64,000 nucleotides of DNA from Alphaproteobacteria bacterium. Lineage in GTDB: Bacteria > Pseudomonadota > Alphaproteobacteria > Rhodobacterales > Rhodobacteraceae. Each line of letters begins with the position of its first letter. The first letter of the stretch is position 1. The stretch lies in assembly GCA_030425395.1 (NCBI GenBank), contig JAUIAS010000006.1, positions 1 to 64,000 of the forward strand, read 5' to 3'. A program made the translations under genes and the position numbers. Below, in pieces: positions 16,521 through 26,211 of the stretch. The notes under the pieces are model-generated. The model did no database searches and was not told where the DNA came from. It saw nothing but the letters and a program-made list of their open reading frames with translations.

Positions 16521-17345
16521 TCAGACATTCTTGCCATCGGCCAAAGGCCAATAGAAGTCCGGCGGGATGCCTGCCTCGGCGCGTTTTTCTTCATTGAAGG
16601 GTGGTTTCAAACCCCCGTGGAAGTACTTGCGCACAAGCGTATGAAACACGTCCTTGGGGTCGCTGTTGTCGCGTCCGCACAGGAAGTGGAACCATTTTGA
16701 CCCGTAGGCGACGTGGGCGACTTCCTCGGAATATATGGTCTCAAGCGCGGCGATGGCCTGTTCTGCGCCTGCTTTGCGAAACACTTCGATCATGCCGGGC
16801 GTGACATCCAGACCACGCGCCTCGAGCACCATGGGCACCACGGCGAGGCGCCCCAGAAGGTCGTCCGCCGTATCTTCGGCCGCACGCCACATACCGGCGT
16901 GGGCAGGGAGAGCCCCATAAAAACTATCCATGCTTTCAAGGCAGTCGCAGACGAGGTTAAAGTGTTTGGCCTCTTCGTCTCCGCATTTTACCCAGTCGTC
17001 ATAGAACCCCATCGGCATCGGGACATGACAGAACCGGGCCAGAATGTCCCAGTGCAGGTCAACCGCGTTCAACTCGATATGGGCCACGGCGTGCAAAAGG
17101 GCGATGCGGCCCTGGGGGCTGCCGGGTTTGCGCTTGGGCACGTCGCGCGGGTCCAGAAGTTCCGGCCGCGCTGGACGTGATGGGCGCAAGGGTGGGGCTG
17201 CCTGACCGACCGGAATTTCTGCCGTCTCGCCGCGCCGCGCGGCAAACCACGCCGCCGCGTGGCGGCGTGCAAGGGCTGTCTTTTCGCGTCCGTCGGCAGT
17301 GGTCAGAACCTCGACGGCCATCTCGGCAAGGGTCGCGGCGCTCAC
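16521..17345 (-). CDS. Ferritin-like DUF455 family protein
   Basis: A 274-residue helical protein of the DUF455 family, which has a ferritin-like four-helix bundle. Candidate di-iron ligands are visible: HAVAHIELNAVDLH (E and H), CGDEEAKHFNLV (E-x-x-H) and YSEEVAHVAYG (E-x-x-H). The enzymatic reaction of the family is not established; MiaE-like oxygenases share the fold. It overlaps the upstream peroxiredoxin gene by four bases (ATGA), so an oxidative-stress or iron-related role is plausible. The product's C-terminus reads PPDFYWPLADGKNV. Confidence 0.85.
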   Translation of the reverse strand: MSAATLAEMAVEVLTTADGREKTALARRHAAAWFAARRGETAEIPVGQAAPPLRPSRPARPELLDPRDVPKRKPGSPQGRIALLHAVAHIELNAVDLHWDILARFCHVPMPMGFYDDWVKCGDEEAKHFNLVCDCLESMDSFYGALPAHAGMWRAAEDTADDLLGRLAVVPMVLEARGLDVTPGMIEVFRKAGAEQAIAALETIYSEEVAHVAYGSKWFHFLCGRDNSDPKDVFHTLVRKYFHGGLKPPFNEEKRAEAGIPPDFYWPLADGKNV

Positions 17346-17803
17346 AGTGCGCGCACCGCTTCCAGCACCTCATCAACGTGGCCGGGCACTTTGACCTTGC
17401 GCCAGACCCGCGCGATGCGCCCATCCGATCCGATCAGAAAGGTTGCGCGCTCTATGCCCATAAATTTCTTGCCATACATGCTCTTTTCCACCCAGACTCC
17501 ATAGTCTTCGCAGGCCGAGCCGTGTTCGTCAGAAACCAAAGGCACGCCAAGCCCTTGTTTTGCGACGAATTTATCGTGGCTGGCAACGCTGTCCTTGGAG
17601 ATTCCGATGATCTTGGCACCGGCGTCGGCGAACTCTTGCGCCGCGTTGGAAAATCCAATGGATTCCTTGGTGCACCCCGGCGTATTATCACGGGGATAGA
17701 AAAACAGAACAACGGCAGAGCCGCGCATATCCGAAAGGGTCACGGTTTCGCCGCCGTCACGAGGCAGGCTGAAGTCCGGCGCTGTGTCATTCACATCAAC
17801 CAT
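17342..17803 (-). CDS. bcp: Thioredoxin-dependent peroxiredoxin, Bcp type
   Basis: A 153-residue peroxiredoxin that reduces hydroperoxides. The peroxidatic cysteine is in YPRDNTPGCTKESIGF (about residue 44). The resolving cysteine usual five residues later is replaced (TPGCTKESI has no second Cys); C98 in GSACEDYGVW may serve instead. PRDNTPGCT and GVWVEKSMYGKKFMGIERAT are family signatures. It overlaps the DUF455 gene downstream by four bases. The start has AAGGAGACC upstream. Confidence 0.93.
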   Translation of the reverse strand: MVDVNDTAPDFSLPRDGGETVTLSDMRGSAVVLFFYPRDNTPGCTKESIGFSNAAQEFADAGAKIIGISKDSVASHDKFVAKQGLGVPLVSDEHGSACEDYGVWVEKSMYGKKFMGIERATFLIGSDGRIARVWRKVKVPGHVDEVLEAVRAL

Positions 17804-17914
17804 CTGGGTCTCCTTGCATCTGGATAGTAGGTGAATGGCAAACTAGGGCAGGACGCACAACAATAAACGGGCCCATGGAAAAACCTGTTTCACATTTCGC
17901 GGGGGACCGCTGCC

Positions 17915-20900
17915 ATGTCGGCTGAGCTCGGGCCACGCCGTCGGCGCCTGCGGTGGATACACCTGATCTGGGCGGCGTTCTGGCTTTCGTTGGTTGCAGC
18001 CGTGTCCTCTTTTGCGGCGGTGGCCATGCTGGGGCGGAGTATCGAGGCACCGCCGTGGTTGCGCGATCAGATCGAAACACGGATCGAGACGGTTCTGGGC
18101 GGGCTGGATGTCAGCTTTGACTCTGTCGAAATGGTCGTTAATCGCGGCTGGAGGCCCCGCGCACGCCTGCGGCGCGCGGTGTTGGCGGATGCCACGGGCA
18201 ACCCGCTGCTCACTCTGTCGGACCTTGAGGTCAGCCTTGCCATGCGGCCGTTGTTGCGCGGGCAACTGCAACCCAAACAGATTGCCCTGAACGGCGGGTT
18301 TGCCACGCTGCGCAGGGCTGCGGACGGGACCATGTCGCTGTCACTGGGCACCAGCATGGCGCAGGTCGGACAGGCGCCTGATATCGCGCAACTGGTGCGC
18401 ACCATGGATGATGTGTTGCTGCGCCCACAGCTTGCCGCACTGACCGAGATCAACCTCGATGCGCTGACCCTTCGTTACGAGGATGCTCTTTCGGATCAGG
18501 CGTTTACCATGGACGGGGGGTATGTGCGGCTGAGCCGGGCGGGCGCTGAACTGCGCATAACGGCCTCTGCGGCGATGTTGTCGGGGCGGGCGACGGCGGC
18601 AGGTGTGGATGTCAACTATGCCAGCCGCATCGGTGACACCGAGGCGACCTTTGGCATGACGCTGACCGATGTTTCGGCGCAGGATTTCGCCAGCCAGTCT
18701 GTTGCCCTGTCCTGGCTGGATGTTTTGCGCGCGCCGGTGTCGGGATCTTTGCGTGGCCGTATCGAACAGACTGGCGATCTGGGCCCGCTGAACGCGACTT
18801 TGCAGATCGGCGAAGGGTTTGTGCAGCCGGTGGATGCCGCGTTGCCGATCCCGTTCCAATCTGCGCGCACCTATTTCAGTTTTGATCCCGCCGCCGAGGT
18901 TCTGAGCTTTGACGAAATCTCGGTTGTGTCGGACTGGGGGAGCGGCATCGCGTATGGTCAGGCAGAGTTGCACGGTTTGCAGCAGGGCCGACTGACGGAT
19001 CTTGTCGGACAATTGCGGATCTCTGCGTTGCAGATCACGCGCCCTGAATTCTACGACGAAGCGCTTGAGTTCTCTAATGCGGGTCTCGACTTCCGCCTGT
19101 CTCTCGATCCGTTTTCCGTCGATCTGGGCCAAGCCGAGCTGCGCGATGGTGATACCCAATTGCTCATGTCCGGCAAGCTGGGGGCCGATAAGACCGGGTG
19201 GCACGTGTCGCTTGACGCGCAGCTCAACCGGATCACGCCGGACCGGTTGGTTGCGCTATGGCCCCAGGTGGCCATACCCAGAACCCGCCAATGGCTGGCT
19301 GACAACTTGTCGGCGGGTGTGTTGCGGGATGTGGATGTGGCGGTGCGTGCAAGGGCCGGGAACCGGCCGGACGTGTCGCTTGATTTCGCGTATGACGATA
19401 TGGATATCCGGTTCATGCGTACCATGCCTCCTGTTACTGGGGCCTCGGGGCGGGGCAGCCTTTTGCGCCATCGCTTTGCCACGACGGCCACCAGCGGAAA
19501 TATCATCGCAGACGAAGGCGGCACACTGGATGTGGCGGGCACCAGTTTTGTCATCCCTGACACGCGTATCAAACCCGGTGCCCCTGCCGAGGTTCATTAC
19601 CGCGCTCGGGGCGATGTGGCGACCGTTCTGTCGCTGCTGGATAACGAGCCTTTGAACGTGATGCAGAAATCCGGCTTGCCAGTGACCATTGCCGATGGGC
19701 AGGTGAGCGGGCAGGGCGATATCAAGATCTTTCTCAAACCCCGATTGGAACCCGACGAGGTGAGCTTTACCGTGACCGGAGAAGTCACTCGCGCGCTCAG
19801 CGAGACGCTGGTCGAAGGGCGCGCGCTGGCCGCGCAGGCGCTGCGTATTCAGGGCGACGAGACCGGTATCGAGATCGCCGGTCCGGCCCGTCTTGACGAT
19901 GTGCCGCTTGAGGCGGTCTGGCGGCAGCCGCTGGGCCAGCCAGGCCAGACAGGGACGGTGTCCGGGCGCGCCACGATCGGACCGGAGACGCTGGAAGCCT
20001 TCGGAATCGCCTTGCCACCGGGCACGCTGCGTGGCTCCGGGTTTGCCGACTATACGCTTGAGTTAACGGGAAAGTCTCCGCGCCTGACGCTGCGATCCGA
20101 CCTGCAAGGTCTTGCTCTCAGGGTGCCGGAACTTGGCTGGCGGCATCCGGCATCGGCGCGCGGCGCGCTGGAAATCGACATGACTCTCGGGCCGCTGCCT
20201 CGGGTGGACCGGATCACGCTGGACGCCTCGGGCTTGCGGGCCACGGGCGAAATAACCTTGGACGACACCGGCGCGCTGTCGCGGGCGCGGCTGTCATCAG
20301 TGCAGTTGGGCGGCTGGCTGGATGCGCCGGTGGATCTTGTCGCGCGGGGGGCTGGCGTGGCCCCGGATATTCTCATTCGCGGTGGCACTCTGGATTTGCG
20401 CAAGGCCACTTTTGGCGAAGGCGGAGACGGGACTGGCGCGACCAGTGGTGGTCAAGGCCTCGATGTGGTTCTGGAACGCTTGCAGATCACCGACACCATG
20501 GCGCTGACAGGATTTCGGGGAATCTTCGGATTGGCGGGTGGTATCGAGGGGGGATTCGAGGCCCGTCTGAACGGCGGCACCCCGGTCAGCGGACAAATCG
20601 CGCCGCAAGGCAACCGGAGCGCGGTGCGGGTGACTTCGACAGACGGCGGCGGCGTGTTTCGCGACAGTGGCGTGATCGAGCAAGCCGAAGGCGGTGACTT
20701 TAGCCTGACCCTGACCCCGGTCGGTGAGGTGGGTCATTTCGAAGGCGCGCTTGAGGTGTCCAACACCCGCGTCAAGGATGCCCCGGCGATTGCCGCGCTG
20801 CTGAATGCGCTGAGCATCGTCGGATTGCTGGACGAGCTTTCGGGGCAGGGCATCCTGTTCAGCAGCGTCAACGCCCGGTTCGGTCTGTCACCGTCGCAGA

Positions 20901-21268
20901 TGACGCTGTATTCCGGCAGCGCGGTTGGCCCGTCGATGGGGATATCCATGGATGGAACCTATAACACCGACACGGGCCAGATCGCGATGCAGGGGGCGAT
21001 CTCGCCGCTGTATCTGATCAACGGAATTGGGGCGCTTATCTCGCGGCGGGGCGAAGGGATCATCGGGTTCAATTATGCGTTGCGCGGGCCTGCAAAATCC
21101 CCGTCGGTGTCCGTCAATCCGCTGTCCGCTCTGACGCCGGGCTTTTTGCGTGGGGTGATGCGCAGCCCGCCGCCTACGCCGCCGGCGGCGTCGTCCTCGG
21201 GTCCGGCTCCGGGCACGGGGGGCGGCGTGCCGTCCGAGCCTTTGGACGGACGCGGCGGTGAACGCTAG
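17915..21268 (+). CDS. Large AsmA-like / YhdP-family envelope protein
   Basis: A 1117-residue protein anchored by one N-terminal helix ([20 protein letters not shown], about residues 13-38), with the remainder in the periplasm. The extended, repetitive beta-strand pattern is that of AsmA-like proteins, large bridges now linked to phospholipid transport between membranes. The C-terminal AsmA-like block ([20 protein letters not shown] through [20 protein letters not shown]) is the best-conserved part. A Pro/Ser/Gly-rich tail ends the protein. It is the first of a plus-strand run; queA follows after 41 bases. The lipid-transport role is inferred from the family. Confidence 0.87.
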   Translation: MSAELGPRRRRLRWIHLIWAAFWLSLVAAVSSFAAVAMLGRSIEAPPWLRDQIETRIETVLGGLDVSFDSVEMVVNRGWRPRARLRRAVLADATGNPLLTLSDLEVSLAMRPLLRGQLQPKQIALNGGFATLRRAADGTMSLSLGTSMAQVGQAPDIAQLVRTMDDVLLRPQLAALTEINLDALTLRYEDALSDQAFTMDGGYVRLSRAGAELRITASAAMLSGRATAAGVDVNYASRIGDTEATFGMTLTDVSAQDFASQSVALSWLDVLRAPVSGSLRGRIEQTGDLGPLNATLQIGEGFVQPVDAALPIPFQSARTYFSFDPAAEVLSFDEISVVSDWGSGIAYGQAELHGLQQGRLTDLVGQLRISALQITRPEFYDEALEFSNAGLDFRLSLDPFSVDLGQAELRDGDTQLLMSGKLGADKTGWHVSLDAQLNRITPDRLVALWPQVAIPRTRQWLADNLSAGVLRDVDVAVRARAGNRPDVSLDFAYDDMDIRFMRTMPPVTGASGRGSLLRHRFATTATSGNIIADEGGTLDVAGTSFVIPDTRIKPGAPAEVHYRARGDVATVLSLLDNEPLNVMQKSGLPVTIADGQVSGQGDIKIFLKPRLEPDEVSFTVTGEVTRALSETLVEGRALAAQALRIQGDETGIEIAGPARLDDVPLEAVWRQPLGQPGQTGTVSGRATIGPETLEAFGIALPPGTLRGSGFADYTLELTGKSPRLTLRSDLQGLALRVPELGWRHPASARGALEIDMTLGPLPRVDRITLDASGLRATGEITLDDTGALSRARLSSVQLGGWLDAPVDLVARGAGVAPDILIRGGTLDLRKATFGEGGDGTGATSGGQGLDVVLERLQITDTMALTGFRGIFGLAGGIEGGFEARLNGGTPVSGQIAPQGNRSAVRVTSTDGGGVFRDSGVIEQAEGGDFSLTLTPVGEVGHFEGALEVSNTRVKDAPAIAALLNALSIVGLLDELSGQGILFSSVNARFGLSPSQMTLYSGSAVGPSMGISMDGTYNTDTGQIAMQGAISPLYLINGIGALISRRGEGIIGFNYALRGPAKSPSVSVNPLSALTPGFLRGVMRSPPPTPPAASSSGPAPGTGGGVPSEPLDGRGGER

Positions 21269-21309
21269 AGGCTCTGGCCAAACCGCGCGCGACATCCTAT
21301 CTGGCCCTC

Positions 21310-22377
21310 ATGAAACTGAGTGATTTTGATTTCCATCTGCCCGAAGACCTGATCGCCACGCGCCCGGCGCGGCCGCGATCTTCGGCCCGGATGCTTGTGG
21401 CGCAGGGTGACGCCATCACCGATGGCGGTGTGCTGGACCTGCCATCTTTGTTGACGGCACAGGATCGGCTGGTTCTGAACGATACCAAGGTGATCCCCGC
21501 CCGGCTGACCGGCCAGCGCGGGCGCAGCGGCCCGGCAGGTGCCACGGCGGCGCGAATGGATGTTACCTTGCTGGAGCCGCGCGCCGATGGCACGTGGTCG
21601 GCGCTTATCAGGCCGCTCAAGAAAATCCGTGTCGGCGAAGAGATCACCTTTTCTTCGGGATTGTCCGCGACGCTGGCGGCGGTGCAGGACGGGCAGGCGC
21701 ACCTGCGGTTCAACCTGACCGGCGATGATTTCGACGCGGCGTTGGCGCAAGCAGGCGCGATGCCGTTGCCACCCTATATCGCGGCCCGCCGTCCAGCGGA
21801 CGACCGCGACAAGGACGACTACCAGACCTATTTCGCGCGCAATTCGGGGGCCGTGGCGGCCCCGACCGCGTCCTTGCATTTTGACGCTGCATTGGTGGAC
21901 GCCCTTCGCCAGCGCGGCGTGGGGTTGACGCGCGTGACCCTGCATGTGGGGGCGGGCACGTTTCTGCCGGTCAAGGTCGAGGATGTCACCACCCACAAGA
22001 TGCACGCCGAATGGGGCCGCGTCAGCGCGCAGGCGGCGGAAGAGATCGCCGCCACCCGCGCCGCCGGGGGCCGGATCATTCCGGTGGGGACAACCGCTCT
22101 GCGCCTGATCGAAACCGCCGCCCGCGAAACCGGGTCCATTACCGCGTGGGAAGGCGATACGGATATCTTTATCTACCCCGGGTTCGATTTCCGCGTCACA
22201 GATGGGCTGATGACCAACTTTCATCTGCCCAAGTCCACGCTGATGATGCTGGTATCTGCTCTGATGGGGGCTGAGCGCATCCGCGCCATCTATGCTCATG
22301 CCATCGCGTCGGGTTACCGGTTCTTTTCCTATGGTGACAGTTCGCTGCTGCTGCCCAATGCCGGGGGGGCCGCCTGA
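21310..22377 (+). CDS. queA: S-adenosylmethionine:tRNA ribosyltransferase-isomerase
   Basis: A 355-residue enzyme adding the epoxycyclopentane ring in queuosine synthesis at tRNA position 34. Signatures: [20 protein letters not shown] at the start, [56 protein letters not shown] and [20 protein letters not shown] near the C-terminus. Normal length. It follows the AsmA-like gene closely; no tgt gene is visible in the window. Confidence 0.96.
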   Translation: MKLSDFDFHLPEDLIATRPARPRSSARMLVAQGDAITDGGVLDLPSLLTAQDRLVLNDTKVIPARLTGQRGRSGPAGATAARMDVTLLEPRADGTWSALIRPLKKIRVGEEITFSSGLSATLAAVQDGQAHLRFNLTGDDFDAALAQAGAMPLPPYIAARRPADDRDKDDYQTYFARNSGAVAAPTASLHFDAALVDALRQRGVGLTRVTLHVGAGTFLPVKVEDVTTHKMHAEWGRVSAQAAEEIAATRAAGGRIIPVGTTALRLIETAARETGSITAWEGDTDIFIYPGFDFRVTDGLMTNFHLPKSTLMMLVSALMGAERIRAIYAHAIASGYRFFSYGDSSLLLPNAGGAA

Positions 22378-22510
22378 TCCAAGGCGGAACGAGGCGCAGG
22401 GCGGTTTCCCGCCAACGATTGTCGCAGACAAGGGATGCATTTGCCGCCCTGACGCGTTAGCGGTGGGGAAGGGCGCACCAAATCAGCCCCGCCGTAATAG
22501 GAGCACGACT

Positions 22511-23767
22511 ATGATTCAGGTTCTTTCAAGCGCTTGGGCGCTGCTCCTTGGTATGGGGCTCTTGATGGTCGGCAACGGGATGCAGGGCACGTTGCTGGGT
22601 ATCCGCGGCGAAATCGAAAATTTCTCGACCCTCGAAATGTCTGTGGTCGTGTCGGCCTATTTCGCAGGTTTCCTGGGTGGCAGCCGGATGGCTCCGGACA
22701 TGATCCGGCGTGTGGGTCATGTGCGGGTGTTCGCCGCGCTGGCGTCGATGATTTCGGCTGTGATGATCCTTTATCCCACATGGGTTGATCCGTGGGTCTG
22801 GGCCGCGGCACGGGTTCTGATCGGGTTTTGCTTTTCGGCGGTCTATGTCACCGCGGAAAGCTGGCTGAACAATGCCGCGTCCAATGAAACCCGTGGGCAG
22901 GCGCTGTCGCTCTATATGATCATCCAGACCATCGGCGTGGTCCTTGCGCAAGCGTTGTTGTTGACGGCGGACCCGTCGGGGTTTGTCCTGTTTGTTATCC
23001 CGTCCATCCTCGTTTCGCTGGCGGTCACGCCGATCCTGTTGTCGATCAGCCCGACACCGGCCTTTGACACGACCAAACCCACCCGTTTGCGAGAGTTGAT
23101 GGCGGTTTCGCCGCTGGGCTGTGTGGGCATGTTCCTTTTGGGCGGTGTCTTTGCCGCGCAGTTCGGCATGTCGGCGGTCTATGGTGCGGCGGCAGGCCTG
23201 AGCGTGCCGCAGATTTCGACCTTTGTGTCGATGTTCTTTATCGGGGCGATCATCACGCAATATCCCATCGGTTGGATGTCGGACAGAATGGATCGGCGTC
23301 TGTTGATCGTGATCGCCGCCGGGATCGGCGCGCTGGGGTGCACGGGCGGTGCCGTTCTGGGCGGGGATTTCTGGTTCCTGCTGGCTTCGGCCTTCCTGAT
23401 GGGGGGGATGGCGAACCCGCTGTATTCCCTGCTGATTGCGCATACCAACGATTATCTGGAACCCGAAGACATGGCCGCCGCATCCGGTGGATTGATCTTT
23501 ATCAACGGGTTGGGCGCGATTTTGGGGCCGGTCATCACGGGCTGGCTGATGGACGTGATCGGGCCTTGGGGCTTTTTCCTTTTTGCAGGCGTGTTGTTCA
23601 CGGCGCTTGTCTTTTATGGTCTCTACCGGTCCACGCGCCGTCCCGCGCCGGCCGTCGAGGACACGGCCAGCTATGTGGCAATCACGCCCACCGCTTCGGC
23701 TGTGGCCGTGGATGCGGCCATCGAATACGCGCAGGAATTCGGCCAGTCAGAGGAAGAAGAGGCCTGA
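22511..23767 (+). CDS. MFS transporter (YcaD-like)
   Basis: A 418-residue major facilitator with about 12 hydrophobic helices. The N-terminal MIQVLSSAWALLLGMGLLMV and the loop GWMSDRMDRRLLIV (MFS loop 8-9 motif) are visible. AESWLNNAASNETRGQALSLYM resembles YcaD-type transporters. The ATG at 22511 has AGGAG eight bases upstream; the frame runs 73 codons further back through queA and is not coding there. The acidic C-terminal tail ends GQSEEEEA. Substrate unknown. Confidence 0.88.
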   Translation: MIQVLSSAWALLLGMGLLMVGNGMQGTLLGIRGEIENFSTLEMSVVVSAYFAGFLGGSRMAPDMIRRVGHVRVFAALASMISAVMILYPTWVDPWVWAAARVLIGFCFSAVYVTAESWLNNAASNETRGQALSLYMIIQTIGVVLAQALLLTADPSGFVLFVIPSILVSLAVTPILLSISPTPAFDTTKPTRLRELMAVSPLGCVGMFLLGGVFAAQFGMSAVYGAAAGLSVPQISTFVSMFFIGAIITQYPIGWMSDRMDRRLLIVIAAGIGALGCTGGAVLGGDFWFLLASAFLMGGMANPLYSLLIAHTNDYLEPEDMAAASGGLIFINGLGAILGPVITGWLMDVIGPWGFFLFAGVLFTALVFYGLYRSTRRPAPAVEDTASYVAITPTASAVAVDAAIEYAQEFGQSEEEEA

Positions 23768-23893
23768 TTTTCGACCAAACCCGTCGTGATTACGCGTTTT
23801 ATGTCGCCATGATGCAATTTGTTATTGTGAAAACGGCATGAAACTTGGTTACACTAATGTCGCCCGGGGACAGAGCAGGACGGAGATAAACCC

Positions 23894-24475
23894 ATGGCAA
23901 CACCTGACGAAATTCTGGCCTTCTGGCTGGATGAGGTCGGTCCGCAAGGCTGGTATATTCAAGACGATGCGCTTGATGCCCGGATTAGCGAACAGTTCTA
24001 CAACGCATGGATCGGAGCGACTGAGGGACGGTATTCTCTCTGGCTGACCTATCCCAGCGGCGCGCTGGCTTACATCATTCTGACAGATCAGTTTTCCCGC
24101 AACATGTTTCGTGGAACGGCGCGGGCGTTCGCGTCAGATCGTATTGCGCTGGCGGCGGCGAAATCGTCGATTTCCAAGGGCTGGGACGTCAAGATTGACG
24201 AACCCGCGCGGCAGTTCTTTTACCTCCCGCTGATGCATTCGGAAAACCTGTGCGACCAGGAACGCTGTGTGCGGTTGATGATGGAACGCATGCCTGAGGC
24301 GGGCGCTGGAAACCTGTTGCACGCGCGCGCCCACCGCGAGGTGATCCGCAAGTTTGGCCGTTTTCCCTATCGTAACGATGCGTTGTCGCGGCCGGACACA
24401 TCTGCCGAACGGCAATATGTGAGCAATGGCGGCTATGGCGAAACGGTGCGCGAACTGCAGGTCGCGTTCGGCTAA
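23894..24475 (+). CDS. DUF924 family protein
   Basis: A 193-residue soluble helical protein with the DUF924 pattern: EILAFWLDEVGPQGWY at the start, LILTDQFSRNMFRGTARAFA-like segment, FFYLPLMHSEN and HREVIRKFGRFPYRN. The family is tetratricopeptide-like in fold and has no assigned function. It is separated from the MFS gene by 126 bases and from lpd by 171 bases containing a palindromic operator, so it is probably transcribed on its own. Confidence 0.88.
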   Translation: MATPDEILAFWLDEVGPQGWYIQDDALDARISEQFYNAWIGATEGRYSLWLTYPSGALAYIILTDQFSRNMFRGTARAFASDRIALAAAKSSISKGWDVKIDEPARQFFYLPLMHSENLCDQERCVRLMMERMPEAGAGNLLHARAHREVIRKFGRFPYRNDALSRPDTSAERQYVSNGGYGETVRELQVAFG

Positions 24476-24597
24476 ATCCTGTCGGTATCCATTGCGGCAG
24501 CTTTTGTCCGGTGGATTGCCGCCGGACACCCGCTTTTCATCATTTGCCCCCATGCCGATCTGTCGCGGTCAGGGGCGTTGATGCCTGTGCGAAATTA

Positions 24598-24611
24598 GTT
24601 TAACGGTAAAC
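24598..24611 (+). promoter_or_regulatory. Palindromic operator upstream of lpd
   Basis: GTTTAACGGTAAAC with five-base inverted arms around ACGG, followed by TATATTTTT, which may be part of the promoter. It lies 35 bases before the lpd start and matches the pdhA site at 10300-10313. The pairing of E1/E2 genes with a distant E3 gene makes a shared regulator likely. Confidence 0.65.
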
Positions 24612-24646
24612 TATATTTTTTGATCCGCGAGCGGGAGACAAAACGC

Positions 24647-26041
24647 ATGGCCGATAAAACCTTTGATGTGATCGTGATCGGGGCTGGACCCGGTGGGTAT
24701 GTAGCAGCGATCCGCGCCGCGCAGCTTGGTCTCAAGGCTGCGGTGGTGGAACGCGAACATCTGGGCGGGATCTGCTTGAACTGGGGGTGTATCCCGACCA
24801 AGGCGATGCTGAGATCGTCGGAGGTGTTTCACCTGATGCATCGGGCCAAGGAATTCGGGCTCAAGGCCGATGGTGTCGGGTATGATCTGGATGCTGTGGT
24901 CAAGCGGTCGCGCGGCGTTGCGGCCCAGCTTTCTGGCGGGATCGGCCATCTTCTCAAGAAGAACAAGGTGACGGTGTTCATGGGCGAGGCGTCGATCCCT
25001 GCCAAGGGCAAGGTTTCCGTCAAGACTGACAAGGGCACGGAAGAGATCACCGCCAAGAACATCGTTCTTGCCACAGGCGCGCGCGCCCGCGAATTGCCGG
25101 GGCTTGAGGCGGATGGCGATCTGGTCTGGACCTACAAGCACGCCCTGACCCCGAAACACATGCCGAAAAAGCTGCTGGTAATCGGTTCCGGCGCGATCGG
25201 CATTGAATTTGCAAGCTTTTACAACACTTTGGGTGCCGAAACGACCGTTGTCGAAGTGATGGACCGGGTGCTGCCGGTCGAAGACGCCGAGATCAGCGCC
25301 TTTGCCAAGAAGCAGTTCGTCAAACAGGGCATGAAGATCATGGAAAAGGCCATGGTCAAAAAGCTCGACCGTGCCAAGGGCAGCGTGACCGCCCATATCG
25401 AAGTGGGCGGCAAGGTTGAGAAACACACCTTCGACATCGTGATTTCCGCCGTAGGCATTGTTGGCAATGTCGAAGGGCTGGGGCTGGAAGCGTTGGGCGT
25501 CACGGTTGATCGCACCCATGTGGTCACGGATGCCTATTGCCGCACGGGCGTTGACGGGCTTTATGCCATCGGCGATATCGCCGGGGCGCCGTGGCTTGCC
25601 CACAAGGCCAGCCACGAAGGCGTGATGGTGGCCGAACTGATCGCGGGGAAACATGCCCATCCGGTCAAACCCGAATCCATCGCGGGCTGCACCTATTGCC
25701 ATCCGCAGGTCGCGTCTGTCGGCTATACCGAGGCAAAGGCCAAGGAATTGGGCTATGACATCAAGGTGGGCCGGTTCCCGTTCATTGGCAACGGCAAGGC
25801 CATCGCGCTTGGCGAACCCGAAGGTATGGTGAAAACTGTGTTTGATGCCAAGACCGGCGAATTGCTGGGTGCGCATATGGTGGGCGCGGAAGTGACTGAA
25901 CTGATCCAAGGGTACGTCGTGGGTCGCCAGCTTGAGACCACCGAAGAAGACCTGATGAACACCGTGTTCCCGCATCCCACGCTGAGCGAAATGATGCATG
26001 AGGCGGTTCTTGACGCTTACGGGCGCGCGATTCACTTCTGA
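24647..26041 (+). CDS. lpd: Dihydrolipoyl dehydrogenase (E3)
   Basis: A 464-residue flavoprotein that reoxidises dihydrolipoamide with NAD. FAD-binding VIVIGAGPGGYVAAIRAAQL is at the N-terminus. The redox disulfide lies in GGICLNWGCIPTKAML (cysteines about five apart), the NAD-binding motif is VIGSGAIGIEFASFY, and the active-site His-Glu dyad is in VFPHPTLSEMMHEAV. The start at 24647 has GGGAG upstream. It is 14 kb from pdhABC but carries the same upstream palindrome, so it probably serves the pyruvate dehydrogenase complex made by that operon. A rho-independent terminator follows. Confidence 0.95.
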   Translation: MADKTFDVIVIGAGPGGYVAAIRAAQLGLKAAVVEREHLGGICLNWGCIPTKAMLRSSEVFHLMHRAKEFGLKADGVGYDLDAVVKRSRGVAAQLSGGIGHLLKKNKVTVFMGEASIPAKGKVSVKTDKGTEEITAKNIVLATGARARELPGLEADGDLVWTYKHALTPKHMPKKLLVIGSGAIGIEFASFYNTLGAETTVVEVMDRVLPVEDAEISAFAKKQFVKQGMKIMEKAMVKKLDRAKGSVTAHIEVGGKVEKHTFDIVISAVGIVGNVEGLGLEALGVTVDRTHVVTDAYCRTGVDGLYAIGDIAGAPWLAHKASHEGVMVAELIAGKHAHPVKPESIAGCTYCHPQVASVGYTEAKAKELGYDIKVGRFPFIGNGKAIALGEPEGMVKTVFDAKTGELLGAHMVGAEVTELIQGYVVGRQLETTEEDLMNTVFPHPTLSEMMHEAVLDAYGRAIHF

Positions 26042-26075
26042 TCCGGCGGGCACCCCGTCACACGCAAATTGACAG

Positions 26076-26106
26076 GACCGTGGCCCGAACGGGCTACGGT
26101 CTTTTT
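26076..26106 (+). terminator. Rho-independent terminator after lpd
   Basis: An 11-bp stem (GACCGTGGCCC with GGGCTACGGTC, one G-T wobble) with a GAAC loop, followed by TTTTT. It lies 35 bases after the lpd stop. Confidence 0.85.
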
Positions 26107-26211
26107 CATGGGGTCATCCCGCAGTGTCCATGTTTGACACGCTTTTCTTCACCGGAAATTGCTGCTACCCCGGCGCGCAGTATTCAGATGATATCGTCAG
26201 GCGCATCGGTC

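Noticed and set aside
22292-22510. Longer N-terminus for the MFS transporter (73 extra codons)
   Set aside because: It overlaps queA and reads as non-coding; the ATG at 22511 has a proper ribosome site and the natural first helix.
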